NCBI GenBank assembly: GCA_037157565.1 | Contig: JAZHRO010000039.1 | Coordinates: 45,942,001-46,006,000 of the forward strand | Source of the DNA: Thalassia testudinum | Taxonomy: Eukaryota; Streptophyta; Magnoliopsida; Alismatales; Hydrocharitaceae | DNA: 64,000 nt | Reading direction: 5' to 3' | In this document: positions 50,116-60,754 of the stretch, in pieces | How positions within the stretch are numbered: position 1 is the first letter of the stretch | Layout: every line of letters starts with the position of its first letter | Translations under genes and position numbers: made by a program | Notes under the pieces: model-generated | What the model was told of the DNA's origin: nothing | Database searches by the model: none | What the model saw: only the letters and a program-made list of their open reading frames with translations

Positions 50116-51041
50116 TGTTGGTGCCAGAGCACCACGATCATTTGTTTTGATGATAACAAAACACGTGTCATTTAACATTTGCACTTGGAGTCTTAGATTT
50201 CAGGTCAATTGCAAATGGAGACGTGATTAGACGGAGTTCAAGCTCGCATCCGGGAAGGATTGGAGGAGCTTGATGGAGAACAGAGGAGATTCGCCAGGAG
50301 CGATAAATTGAAGAAGGAAAGAGATGAAGAATATGATAGATTTCCTTCTCTTGTATTCTTTGTATTTTTCGTTTCTTTTGTTGCTCTTTATTTTTGTTAC
50401 TTAGTTTCATGTTAAAGAGCCTCAAAGTACCCTGACAGTAGTCCTAGGAACACCGGCACAACCCTAGGATACTTAGGTTTTCTGTAGATAACTTAGAAAA
50501 CCAATATAGGAGTCAAACATCCTTTTCAGACGTCTAATTCCAAAAACAGACGTCTGATAATGGGTTTTAAGACGTCTGACTGCTGATTCAGACGTCTGAT
50601 AACATTTAGGTTGGACTTAGTTAGTTTTGTCTGATGAAATCAGACGTCCAGACCTTAGACCAGACATCTTAGAAGACGTCTGATGACTTTGCCAGACGTC
50701 CAATTAGTGGATCATTGGTTGGCTTAGCAAACACCGGAGGATTTGACCATTAGAGCCTTATCTGACGTCCTTAAGTCTTTCCAAACGTCTGATAGATGAC
50801 CGTTTTGCCTCGGCTGACCCAAAATCTCTTCTCAGAGATTTTCTAGCCATTGCACTCTCTTGGATCAACTTGGTTGATCGGAAAATCCTAACTCGAGAGG
50901 GTTAGGTGGTGGTTTTCACCCGGTTTGGGTTTCCACCTAAAAATTATTATGTACCTTGTGTGATTGAATTCTTTTGTGAGATTGTTTATATTCTATTCTG
51001 CAATTTATTACGTCACCCCCTCCTAGTAGAGCGAATCCACA
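50116..51041 (+). repeat. 5' LTR of the gag-only element, with internal deletion
   Basis: 926 bp. It is collinear with the 3' LTR except for a missing block of about 800 bp between CACTCTCTTGGA and TCAACTTG (counterpart roughly 53884-54692). The missing block contains the TATA box and probable start site. It carries palindrome cores at 50530, 50550, 50572, 50592, 50644, 50664, 50676 and 50696. Confidence 0.88.
50530..50699. repeat. Phased GACGTC palindrome array in the gag-only LTR
   Basis: Core spacings are 20, 22, 20 bp (50530, 50550, 50572, 50592) and then exactly 20, 12, 20 bp (50644, 50664, 50676, 50696). The last four repeat the geometry of the gypsy modules although the spacers are unrelated. 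Copies lie at about 53558-53720 and 53913-54085 in the 3' LTR. Confidence 0.85.
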
Positions 51042-51042
51042 A

Positions 51043-51055
51043 TTGGCATCAGAGC
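51043..51055 (+). promoter_or_regulatory. Primer-binding site of the gag-only element
   Basis: TTGGCATCAGAGC begins one base after the 5' LTR. It resembles the tRNA-Met type site (TGGTATCAGAGC) with one change. Confidence 0.8.
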
Positions 51056-51095
51056 AAGTTCTTGCGAGATCGGAGTAACACCCGGCAAGAAGATC

Positions 51096-52247
51096 ATGGA
51101 AGGGAGCAGTTCTGCGAGCAGGATTTCCGAGGGGCAGTCCATCGTCCGACCACCCTATTTCGACGGGAACAACTATAGCTACTGGAAGCTACGGATGAAG
51201 ACATGGCTTCAAGCCAGCGAATTTACAATATGGGACCGTTGCGAGACCCCTTTCAACATCCCAGAAAGACCCGCAGCAGGCTACTCACGGCAGCAGATTG
51301 GAGAACTCTCACTCAACGCGAAAGCTATGAACGCGTTGTACTGCGCGCTCAGCTTGGAGGAATTCAACAGAATCTCGCAATGCGCCACCACATACGAGAT
51401 TTGGCACACACTCGAGGTAACTCATGAAAGTACCTCTAAGGTAAAAAATTCTAAACTCAATTTACTTTCACAAGAGTTTGAGGCTTTTTCCATGAAATCT
51501 AACGAAACTTTAAGTGAGATGAACACTAGGTTCACTCTCATAGTAAACAATTTGAAAGCTTTAGGAAAGACTTTCATCAAGGGGGAGCTTCAAGGGAAGC
51601 TTCTTCGTTCCCTCGGACCGGAGTGGGAACAAAAAGTCACCGCCATCGAGGAGGCAAACGAAGTGGAGGAGCTCAACATGGAAGATCTCCTAGGCAATCT
51701 GATGGCCTACAAGACAAAGTTGAAGCAGAAGAAGAAGGATACACTGGAGCCAAAACCAAAGAAGACTCTCGCCTTCAAAGTTGTGTCAGATAGCGAGGTA
51801 AGTTCCGACAACGAAGACTTTAAAATTTTACTTAAAAAGTTTTCCAAGTTGTGTAGGGAATCAAAGGAGAGGTCAAGACGTTGCTACCACTGCAACGAGA
51901 AAGGTCATCTGCGACCAGAATGCCCTCTTCTCAAAAAGGAGAAGAAGAAGGAAAAGGAGAAGAAATCTAAGAAGAAGGCGTTCCAAGCCACTTGGAACGA
52001 TTCGAGCTTAGAGGAAGAAGAAGAAGGAAAGTCTATAGAAGAAGAAACCACTTGCTTTGGTTTCATGGCCAAAGGAAGCAATAGCGACAGCGAAAGCGGA
52101 AGTGACTCCGACAACAAGGTAAATTTCGATTTACAAGAAGCTTTTAATGAACTATTTGATGTTAGTAAATCATTAAGAATAGAAAACAAAATCATTAAAA
52201 AGAACCTTAGTTTTCTTAAAAATGAAAATGGTAGGTTAGAAAAATAA
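51096..52247 (+). CDS. Gag protein of the gag-only retrotransposon
   Basis: 383 residues from ATG at 51096, 54 bp after the 5' LTR. The N-terminal domain has RPPYFDGNNYSYWKLRMKTW and IWHTLEV (DUF4219/UBN2 family, copia Gag capsid). It continues with LRSLGPEWEQKVTAIEEA, a Lys-rich linker, a CCHC knuckle at residues 263-276 (CYHCNEKGHLRPEC), and acidic and Ser-rich segments. The reading frame continues after the TAA at 52245-52247 with a coiled-coil-like segment to a second TAA at 52430-52432, then to FGSKLTWIPKK before TAA at 52539. The native protein was therefore probably longer and is now cut by two nonsense codons. It would package RNA into particles. Confidence 0.85.
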   Translation: MEGSSSASRISEGQSIVRPPYFDGNNYSYWKLRMKTWLQASEFTIWDRCETPFNIPERPAAGYSRQQIGELSLNAKAMNALYCALSLEEFNRISQCATTYEIWHTLEVTHESTSKVKNSKLNLLSQEFEAFSMKSNETLSEMNTRFTLIVNNLKALGKTFIKGELQGKLLRSLGPEWEQKVTAIEEANEVEELNMEDLLGNLMAYKTKLKQKKKDTLEPKPKKTLAFKVVSDSEVSSDNEDFKILLKKFSKLCRESKERSRRCYHCNEKGHLRPECPLLKKEKKKEKEKKSKKKAFQATWNDSSLEEEEEGKSIEEETTCFGFMAKGSNSDSESGSDSDNKVNFDLQEAFNELFDVSKSLRIENKIIKKNLSFLKNENGRLEK

Positions 52248-52899
52248 CTTAAGGACATAGAAGCTAGTCCTAAAATTGATAATCTATTATTAGCAAATTA
52301 TAACCTCATCAATGAAAATAATAAATTGATTGAGGAAAATGATAATTTAAAGTTAGAAATCTGTGATTTAAAGACTAAGATGCATACTATAGAAAAAGAA
52401 ATTGCATGTCTTAGGGAAAACTCTAACAAATAAATCAACAAAATAGATAATTTTTATAGCCCTAAGGTTGAGAAAGGATCTAAGTCAAGGAGACCCACTA
52501 ACAGATTTGGATCCAAGCTTACTTGGATACCGAAGAAATAATTGGAATCTTGTTTTGTAGGTTTCAGGGACAACTACAACACAAAGGACTGGACCTACAA
52601 GCTCAAAGCTGGTCAACTCAAGTTAGGAGAACCAAGGAGTAGAACAAGGAGGAGAACAAGAAGACCGACAAGACGGTGAACAAACGATGGACCCGCCGCA
52701 CGTCGACCACCAGACTGGAGACCGGCGCCAATGCCCAGGCCTCCAAGCTATGGATGGGAGCCCCATCCGATGTGGCATCCACCACCACCACTTCATCCAT
52801 TTTATTGGCCATGGTAGGTGAGGTAAAAATTCTTTACCCTATCTTTTTATCATTAGCATCTAGATAGGAGTTAAAAAATAAAAATTATGAGCCTATTGT

Positions 52900-53147
52900 C
52901 AATTTATAAGGGGGAGTTGCAAGTTAGCTAAATTTCCTTTAGTAAGGGGGAGAAAAATAATAGCTATCTTGTTGTTACAAAAAGGGGGAGGACATTACTC
53001 TTGTTAAAAGAAATTCATAAAAGAGCATGTTTTAAGGGGGAGTTATAGGAAATTTAAAATCAATCAAACCTTTTTGATAATGTCAAAAAGGGGGAGGATT
53101 TTTTGCATTATTATTTATGATTTTGTCATCATCAAAAAGGGGGAGAT
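52900..53147 (+). promoter_or_regulatory. Six polypurine-tract-like AAGGGGGAG repeats before the 3' LTR
   Basis: AAGGGGGAG or AAAAAGGGGGAG occurs near 52908, 52942, 52980, 53034, 53088 and 53135. The last one directly adjoins the 3' LTR start (TGTTGG at 53148) and is the expected plus-strand primer. The earlier five are extra copies at about 35-55 bp spacing. Confidence 0.8.
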
Positions 53148-54869
53148 TGTTGGTGCCAGAGCACCACGATCATTTGTTTTGATGATAACAAAGCACGTGT
53201 CATTTAACATTTGCACTTGGAGTCATAGATTTCAGGTCAATTGCAAATGGAGACGTAATTAGACGGAGTTTGAGCTCGCATCCAGGACGTATTGGAGGAG
53301 CTTGATGGAGAATAGAGGAGATTCGCGAGAAGCGATAGATTGAAGAAGGAAGGAGATGAAGAATAGGATAGATTTCCTTCTCTTGCACTCTTTGTATTTT
53401 TCATTTCTTTTGTTGCTCTTTATTTTTTTTACTTAGTTTTATGTTAAAGAGCCTCAAAGTACCCTAACAGTAGTCTTAAGAGCATCGGCACAACCCTAAG
53501 ATACTTAGATTTTCTGTAGAGAACTTAGAAAACCAATATAGGGGTCAAACAGCCTTTTCAGACGTCTAATTCCAAAAACAGACATCTGATAATGGGATTT
53601 AAGACATCTGACTGTTGATTCAGACGTCTGATAACATTTCGCATGGACTTAGTTAGTTCTGTCTGATGAAGTCAGACGTTCAGACCTTAGATCAGACGTC
53701 TGATGACTTTGCCAGACGTCCAATTAATGGACCGTTGGCTGGCTTAGCAAATACCAGAGGATATGACCGTTAGAGCCTTATCAGACGTCCTTAAGCCTTT
53801 CCAGACGTCTGATAGATGACCGTTTTGCCTCGGCTGACCCAAAATCTCTTCTCAGAGATTTTCGAGCCGTTGCACTCTCTTGGAAATCGATGCCCACGAA
53901 AAAGTAGGTTTCCAGACGTCTAGGCATAGTGCCAGACGTCTTGTATGTCGTCTGATGGACTTGCACTAGAACCCTGTTTAGATCTGATTCAAATCAGGAA
54001 GAAACTCGCTAAAATCAGACGTCTGACCTTATTTTCAGACGTCTTAAACTGGCTTCCCAGACGTCTGATGCCAGGATCAAACGTCTGATAACCCTGTCAG
54101 TGCAATCATTATTCCTGATTTAGGCTTGATTCTCTTGGGCTTTGCACCCAACGGCTATGGAAGCTTTCCAAAGCCTTCCAAAGCCTTCCTAAGGCCTCTA
54201 TAAATATAGAGGAACCTCTTGCACATTAAGACACACCTAGAGACACCAACATACACCTAGACACACCAAGAACAACCATTTCCACTCTTTTGTGTCCAAA
54301 AAGAATCTCTTGCTCTCCAAGCTCAAGTTCTACATCTTGAGAGCATCAAGCCTTTGCGCACCCGCTCTCCCGCTGTTGTTCATGAGAGCGACGTTGCGCC
54401 GTCGCGTGGCTCACGCACCCGTGTCATCGATTCGATGCACTCCTTGCAAAGGGGAGTTTCCTAATTCCTATAGAAGCTAGGTTTAAATCTTTGTTGGCTC
54501 TATAGGACTATATTTGTTATTTTATCTTTGTTATTTGGTTGGGTATTTGCTTTGTGAATTCCCGTCTCCTTCGTGGGACAAAATCCTTCTCATGAAGAGA
54601 AGGGGTTGAGGAACGCTACCCTCGCACTTGTAGCGTGGTTGTACTTGAGGTTGAATCACCCTCGTTTAAATTGATTCATTTAGTGGATTTGATCAACTTG
54701 ATTGATCGAAAAATCCTAACTCGAGAGGGTTAGGTGGTGGTTTTCACCTGATTTGGGTTTCCACCTAAAAATTATTGTGTACCATGTGTGATTGAATTCT
54801 TTTGTGAGATTGTTTATATTCTATTCCGCAATTTATTACGTCACCCCCTCCTGGTAGGGCGAATCCACA
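53148..54869 (+). repeat. 3' LTR of the gag-only element, full length
   Basis: 1722 bp. It contains two palindrome arrays (53558-53820 and 53913-54085), a TATA box at 54199-54208 inside the inverted repeat CCTCTATAAATATAGAGG, and the conserved end CTCGAGAGGGTTAGG...GCGAATCCACA. Confidence 0.88.
54199..54208 (+). promoter_or_regulatory. TATA box of the gag-only LTR
   Basis: TATAAATATA within the inverted repeat CCTC...GAGG. It is present only in the 3' LTR; the 5' LTR has lost this block. Confidence 0.65.
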
Positions 54870-54976
54870 GGGAGGGCATGTCCCGCGCCTTCCCGAAGTG
54901 AATCTTGCACGCGTCAACGAAAATCTTCTCAATATGGCACGAAACAGCGCTTCGACGGAATGGCCTGCATGGCCGT

Positions 54977-57694
54977 TGGTGCCGTTCCCTCTCTAGGGTT
55001 TTGTCGTAGTATAGTATAAAGAAACGGTCACCAATTTAATACAATTTGTTACTCGGAAATAAAAAGTTTCTTGAGGTCGAACTTAGAGTGCAAACTATAA
55101 TTCCCGAAGCATATAAATTCACAATATATAATGTTTTACAAAAATTAAGAAAGAGAGAGAGAGAGTAAAAATTGTTCCTTTCTTTCTTTTTCCCTTTTCC
55201 TTCTCTTCTTTCTTTTTCTCTGCGGCAAGCTCTTCTTTTCTTTTCCTTTCCTTTCTTCCTTCTCTGAAGGACTTCTCTGCTGCTTCCTTTTCCTTCTTTT
55301 CTTTTCTGATTTCTTGTGCGGCAGTCTCTGTCTCTCTCTTGGCTTCTTCTTCTTCTTTTCTTTTCTTTTCTGCTGCTGCCTCTTCTTTTTTTTTTTCTTT
55401 CTCTGCTCTGGTCCTTCTTCTTCTTTCTTCTCGTTTCTTTTCTGACGTCTGATTCAAAAATCAGATGCCTTAACTGATCATCCTCTCCTCCTTTCCTTTG
55501 TTCTTATCTTCTCTGGCTTCCTCTGCTCTTCTCCTTCCTTCCTTCTCTCTTCTTCACCTGTTCTTGCGCACACTCACAAACTTCAGCGCAAAACCTACCC
55601 TAACCCTTCCCCGCGTCTCTCTCTCTGAATCTCTCTTTGGTAAGCTCTCCCAGAGGTGGGTAATCGGGTCGGGTCGCGTGCCCGGGTCCAGGCGCACCGG
55701 CGTAGGTGGTGCGCAAGGAGTGGGAAGTTGGGTCAGGTCAGATCCGCGTGGGCGTGTCGCGGATGAGACTCGATGAATAGGTGAGGGACCTCACCCCAGT
55801 GCTATCGGAGGCAACCAGCCGATAGCACTTTTTCAATTTATGTATGGGAATGCGCCCATACACTTCCGAGGTGGGACTAAAGTCCCACCTCCGATCTCGG
55901 GCGCCTGCGGGAGAAGGCTTCGAGCAATTGGGGCAGCAGCCGAGGCTTGAGACCCCAATTGAAGTCCTGGGTGTGTGCGCGACTTCCTTCCGCGTCGCCT
56001 GGGGCTCACGCCTGGAGCTGCCTGCCAAGCAGCTCTTGCTGCTCGTCAATGGCGGCAAGGAGGGCGAAACCTGAAACACGCAAACGGCCTTGCGGCCATG
56101 TCAAAAAGGTTCAGGGAGGTTCGCCAGAGCGCGGTGAGTGCGGTGCGGGGGTCGGCGAGATGCTAGAGTGCCTGTGGCCGTGCACCTAGGGCACTCTGTG
56201 TGCGTGAGAGTGGGTGTGTTCAGGGAGTGGTCTGGAGGTGCTAAGTGGTGAATGGAGGGTGGATTCGGTGTCAGTGAGGTGGCGCGGAGCTTAAGGGGTA
56301 GCTGGCGAGGCAGATGGAGGCGTGGAGTGGCGAGTACGCCTCGTCGGAGGGCCGCCGGAGATGAAGAAGGTGGTGATGGACAGTGGTGGTCGGTGGGTTG
56401 AAATAGTAAATTAGGAAGGGGGAAATAACAGAGAGAGAGGGGGGAAAGTTTTTACCTACCTAATTGACAAAGAGAGAGGGAGGCGACACTCGGTGCGTAC
56501 CTACCGACGCCAGAGACGAAGGAGCCCAGAGGGGAGTAATGGGACGAGGAAGAGGTCGAGAAGGCGTCAGCTGGTGCGGCCTAGCACGGGAAGACGAGGC
56601 GGAGTGGGCTCTATTGCAGGTATGGCAACAGAGCGACGAAAGGAGGAGGAAAGGGCCATCGAAGCCTGCGGGTGTTTTGACCGTGGGTGGAGGAGACGAA
56701 ATTGGGGAGGGATCCTCTGCCAAATCAGGCTTGAAGGAGACGGCAGCCCCTGCCGCTCCTTATAAAGGTGTTGGCGAGGAGAGGGTTTCGAAGGAGCGAC
56801 GTGGGGAACTCGCCGAAGATGGCCGGAGATGGAGACCCATGCCTTTCGTGCATTCGCACGAGAGGCATGGGCAGCCGCAGGTCACAAGGGAGGGTCCCTG
56901 CGACAGAGGACGACGCAAGGAACCCCCCATTAGTTCCTGAGAGCGATTGCCTTACCCTACGCGGCGCCATCCTCAGCGCAAGGTAGCCGGAGGTATGGTG
57001 CCTGCGCAGGGTGGCAGGGAGGACCGTTCTGCAAAGAACGAAGGCAAAGATAGGGTGCTAGATGCAAGGTTTTGAAAAGATAACGGTCAAAAAGTAATTC
57101 AAGAGGACCAATTTGTAAAGTCTGTCAAGATAGTCTTCACCTAGGCCCAAATTTTTAAACCAACCTAATTTGAACCTAAGAAATTTAATGGTGTAGTTTG
57201 ATTTTAGGTTTGACCACGTTTAACCGGTCAATTTGCTCAAAAACCTAAATTAGGTTAAAATTTGGGTACGGTTCTCAAATTAGGTCAAAATAGGTTGCAA
57301 AGGCCAAATTGAAGGTTCTAAACCCTAAGGAGTATTTTTTCATGATTTTTAGAGGGTTTAGTTGATTTTTACTCTACCTAGGACCTCGTGAATTAAAGTG
57401 GGTTTGTTTTTAGGGTTACAGAATGTCATTTAATTCCTAGAAGTTGCTATAAATCTTTTTAGATTAGATCATCCCACTTCCTTCCTTATTAAGCTCATTT
57501 GACTTGTGTTTAGATCCTTACATACCCTATTTGTGTATTGCCTTGGTAAAATTGCAGTTTTACCCCTCATGACTTCTTTTATTCTTTAATTCAGAATTCT
57601 CTGAGTTAGGTTTTTCTTTAGGTTTTGTAAGAGCTTCTTCACACTTATTTAGATAAAATTGTGCTATTTAGGGTTCATGATGAGGCTCTCATCA
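54977..57694 (-). mobile_element. Family C solo LTR-like element, copy 2
   Basis: Perfect TSD GCCGT (54972-54976 and 57695-57699). It is the inverted counterpart of 8839-11611. Shared blocks include the complement of GATGAGAGCC, the TTAGGTTTGACCACGTTT region near 57205, GGTGAGGGACCTCACCCC near 55780 and the polypyrimidine stretch. Its left end begins TGGTGCCGTTCCC where copy 1 has the complement of CACGTTAACA, so the termini differ and one of them may belong to a subfamily. No gag or pol. Confidence 0.75.
55145..55445 (-). repeat. Polypyrimidine/polypurine tract of family C copy 2
   Basis: A run of C and T on the + strand, the counterpart of 11040-11340. Its - strand open frame is Lys/Glu/Arg-rich low complexity and not conserved in sequence with copy 1. 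Confidence 0.65.
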
Positions 57695-58363
57695 GCCGTA
57701 TCCGCAAAGAAGGTGTACGTCGCGAAGCTTACCTCTCAGTCGTCTGGAACCTCCTCCAGACGTCGTCTACGTCGTCTGGACATCGATCTAGATGAATGAT
57801 TCTGGGAAAAACCCAGAATCAGAACCTGCCTTCGCCTTCTCGTTCCACGTGTGGCCCCGTCGTGCCCGCTCGCCTGCTGCTCCGGCTGCAAAGTATCGGG
57901 GAGGACCTCCCTGACGCACCCCTCCGCCTCGCGCACGTGTCGACCAGCCATGAGCTCTCTGGCGAGCTCCCACACAAGCTCGCGCGCTTGCTCTCCTCTC
58001 TTCCCCTCGCTACTCCTCTCCTCCCACACCACTCACGCTCGCTGCTCGCTACTCTCGCTAGAGGAAGGAGAAGGGTGGATGGAAGTGAGGTGAACGAGGG
58101 AGAGGAGGGGGTTTAAATAAGGTGTAGGGTTAGGGTTTGCATCGGCGAGAGGAGAGAGAAGGAGAAGAAAACGAGGGTCGTGTACTGTCTGCGCGCAGCA
58201 CGCACGTAGACGTGAGGACGTGCACGAAAATTTTGATTTTCATACATCTGGGAATGGGTCCAGACGTCTTGCAAGACATCTGACCCTCAATTCAGACATC
58301 TTACCAGACGTCTAACCTAAAGTACAGACGTCTTAAAAAGGTTTAATGACTCGGGTCTTAACA

Positions 58364-58950
58364 AGGTACGATGGTGCTTGCCCATCTGGCACGCATCACA
58401 ACATATTCGAGTTGCAGGAGAGATATGTGGAATGACCCGTCGGAGGCTAACCAGGGGAAGATGTCTAAGTCGAAGATGCCACTGAATGGCACTCCCAGCA
58501 ACAAATGATACTTCTTGACATGTAGAGGCAAGCAGAGTCTGAATCAGACAATAGACTCCACCCTCTACATTTCCACCACCAATCGTCTTCCCTATCAGTT
58601 TGCCTTGAATGATGCATCCCACGTCATCAAAGATAACACGACAATTAAGCTCCTTAGTAATCTTACTAACTGAGAGTAAGCCCATAGTAAAGTCTGGCAC
58701 ATAACAAACATCAGGTAATCTCAAAGAAGGAGTCACTGGTACCTCCCCCTGACCCACTATCCTAGAGTGTCTGCCATCTGCAACTTGCACTGTCCTTCCT
58801 GCAGGTACAGATTTGAGGTGGGTAAAATGATCTCAATCTCCACTGAGATGTCATAAAGCCCCTAAATCAACAAGTCACTCCATACTACCCTAATTCCTGC
58901 CGTGTGCAATAGAACCCAACTCAGTAGCTCCTTGGAGCCCATCATAATGG
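58364..58950 (-). pseudogene. copia protease remnant and gag-pre-integrase domain
   Basis: The open stretch 58790-58317 reads VPVTPSLRLPDVCYVPDFTM, then LLSVSKITKE, then WHLRLRHLPLVSLRRVIP and CCDACQMGKHHRT, the pre-integrase HHCC zinc-binding region (the two histidines are in HLRLRH). Upstream, in shifted frame, is a weak VDLGAL...HLSGD trace of the DSGATDH-type protease with stops. The last residues of the open stretch are coded by the inserted LTR, not by copia. Confidence 0.8.
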
Positions 58951-59154
58951 CTACAACCTCGAAGTAGTTTCTTATACTCACTCCGGGTAATGATCACTAT
59001 ATCATCCACCAATCTCTGTGTGGCAAAGGTGCTTGAACCAATATGAAAAGAAGCCATACTGGTTATCATGAAATCACAGATTCACCAGAAAACAAACCTC
59101 TAGAGCATAGGATCAAGGGTAAATCATACCAAAAAAGGAGACGGAGAATCGATC

Positions 59155-59640
59155 TCAAATTTTCAGATCATGATCATGAGCGGTGGAGGGTGACAATTGC
59201 TTTCTTTGGGCGAAACAACAACAGCCCCCACTGGGCGGCGGCACCCCTGGGTGGAGCAGCAACAGGCGGAGCAGTAGTGGCGCCCCTAGGTGGGCGATAG
59301 CCTCCTGAGCGAGGTGGAGCAGTAGCAGACACCCCTGGGCAGAGCGGAGTAGAGCAACAGTAGCTACGCCTCTAGGTGGCGGTGCCCCTAGGTTGAGTAG
59401 CAGTAGGTGGAGCAGTAGCAACTTCCTCTAGGCGGCGTGGTGGCGGAGGAGTCCGGTAGACTCCTCTGCAGTGTGGGTGGTTGGCGAGTGCTGCCTCGCC
59501 GCCTCCTCCTCTCTTCACCGGATGGTGACAGCGGTGCTGAGCGAGGTGGCAGCAGTGGTGGGGCTGCAAAAGGTGCCCCTCAAGTTTGGGTTAGGGTGGA
59601 GGTCTCGGAGGCTTGTTTAGGTGGGATATCTAAGGCACCG
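59155..59640 (-). repeat. GC-rich low-complexity leader of the copia element
   Basis: Between the primer-binding site and the pol remnant lie imperfect repeats of GGTGGAGCAGTAGC and CCCCTAGGTGG with a spacing of roughly 40 bp. Open frames here are Leu-rich and low-complexity. The region occupies the place where gag should be, so gag has been deleted or replaced. Confidence 0.5.
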
Positions 59641-59899
59641 ATCTAAGATCAATGCTCTGATATCAACTTGGAAAAAATAAGCAAAATCAATCTTTTTCTC
59701 TAACCCTACCTCTCCTTATATAGAGAGAGAGGTAGGTGCAAATTACATATAATCCTATGAAGAAAATAAAAAATAATAACGCATCACATGATATCATGAA
59801 ACTAATTAGATTCCATAACAATAAATGCAATTTTTCTACATGAAAGTAGAAGTAAATGCAATTATACACGTCTGTGTGGTGATGGACTAATTAGATTAC

Positions 59900-59958
59900 C
59901 TCGTAGTCAAGGTGAGGGGCATCACCCAAGAGGATGGCAAAAGAAAATATATCCTCCA
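59900..59958 (-). pseudogene. CYP23-like exon 4
   Basis: The exon reads EDIFSFAILLGDAPHLDYE, with LLGDAPHLD diagnostic for cyclophilins. Donor GAG|GTAATC. Its 5' border is uncertain: ATAG at 59959-59962 or GGAG inside. Neither matches the phase left by exon 3, and the family segment RYDDPNSA is absent. Confidence 0.7.
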
Positions 59959-60754
59959 CTATTTCAATCAGATAGTCCGCAAAAGTTGGAAATTAATCAA
60001 TCATATGTGTTCCTTCCAGATCCTATCATGCAAAGAAAGTAGGTGTTGTAGATAGGCAGTAAAAGAATTATAGATAGATCCTATCCTTCACCTGACTATG
60101 GCATTAATGAGATTCTTATGACATTATTAACAACTCATTCTCTCTTCTTGGTTCCTTTATCTATCTATAGCTAACATCTTCCATTCAGCTTCACGCTAAC
60201 AAATCAATTCTAATGAACATGGTTGTTAAAGCTTATAATAATGCACATGGTTTAAGCATCCAACGCATGCACCACGAGACAGGGTTGTAGAGCACTCGTT
60301 TATAAGAGGAGATTATTCCACTTTATAGTTTCTTAATTTTTTGCTTAGCAATCGAGACATAAACTTATAAGCTTCAATTCGTATAAGTTATTTGAGGGCT
60401 TCGACGAAAGTTCTCAGTAAGGAGGTGATCATCACGATTTTTAAGCTAAATCAAGGAGGCTTCTCAGGATTAGTTTAAGCTAATTAAGTCAGTCATCACC
60501 ATCTGATTTGGCAAGAAAGTCTTCCACAATTAATTGGCCTATCGGAGATCTTAAACCCAAAAATATAAACGTTCTATATTTTAACCAGAAATTGCAACCC
60601 ACGAACTTGGGCTTTCTCGTCAAATCTCACCATTTGACCAAGCACCATAATAGGAATGTCATGTAACATTGTAGCTTCCTTTGCAGTAGCTTCCCACTAA
60701 ATTAAGAGCATAATTAGGCCCCTGATAGCTTAGCCCGAAAGAAAAAAGGCGTAC
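59959..60754 (-). other. Cyclophilin intron 3 region, nothing else recognised
   Basis: Non-coding by eye. The family's RYDDPNSA codons should be here if a micro-exon exists, but I could not find them. Confidence 0.5.

Larger units (their letters stand above)
50116..54869 (+). mobile_element. Gag-only LTR retrotransposon (TR-GAG type, copia-related)
   Basis: Perfect TSD GGGAG (50111-50115 and 54870-54874). LTRs begin TGTTGGTGCCAGAGC and end GCGAATCCACA. A primer-binding site and a polypurine tract are present. The only recognisable protein is a Ty1/copia-type Gag (UBN2-like with zinc knuckle); no protease, integrase, RT or RNase H is seen between 52550 and 53147. This is the structure described for TR-GAG elements, which rely on another element's polymerase. 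The 5' LTR is 926 bp and the 3' LTR 1722 bp because the 5' copy has lost an internal block. Confidence 0.88.
48069..58363 (-). mobile_element. Solo LTR splitting the copia integrase
   Basis: Starts TGTTACGATCCGG and ends CGGGTCTTAACA. The flanks AAGTA (48064-48068) and AGGTA (58364-58368) are a TSD with one change. The pieces 48069-50115, 54875-54976 and 57700-58363 sum to about 2.81 kb, one LTR. It contains a gag-only retrotransposon and a family C element. Palindrome sites lie at 49930-50105, 57735-57785 and 58245-58335. Confidence 0.9.
45260..59820 (-). mobile_element. Ty1/copia element in cyclophilin intron 4, degenerate
   Basis: The LTRs are short: 45260-45378 (119 bp, 3' side) and 59669-59820 (152 bp, 5' side), both TGGAAAAAAT...AACA on the + strand. 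The 3' LTR lacks about 33 bp including the TTATATAGAGAGAGAG segment. The primer-binding site is ATATCAGAGCATTG beside the right LTR, and the polypurine tract TTGAGGGGGAG adjoins the left LTR. Domain order on the - strand is protease/pre-integrase, integrase, RT, RNase H. Gag proper is missing. A possible TSD is ATAAA, but only if the LTR edge is moved by a few bases. A 10.3-kb LTR insertion splits it in the integrase. Confidence 0.88.
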
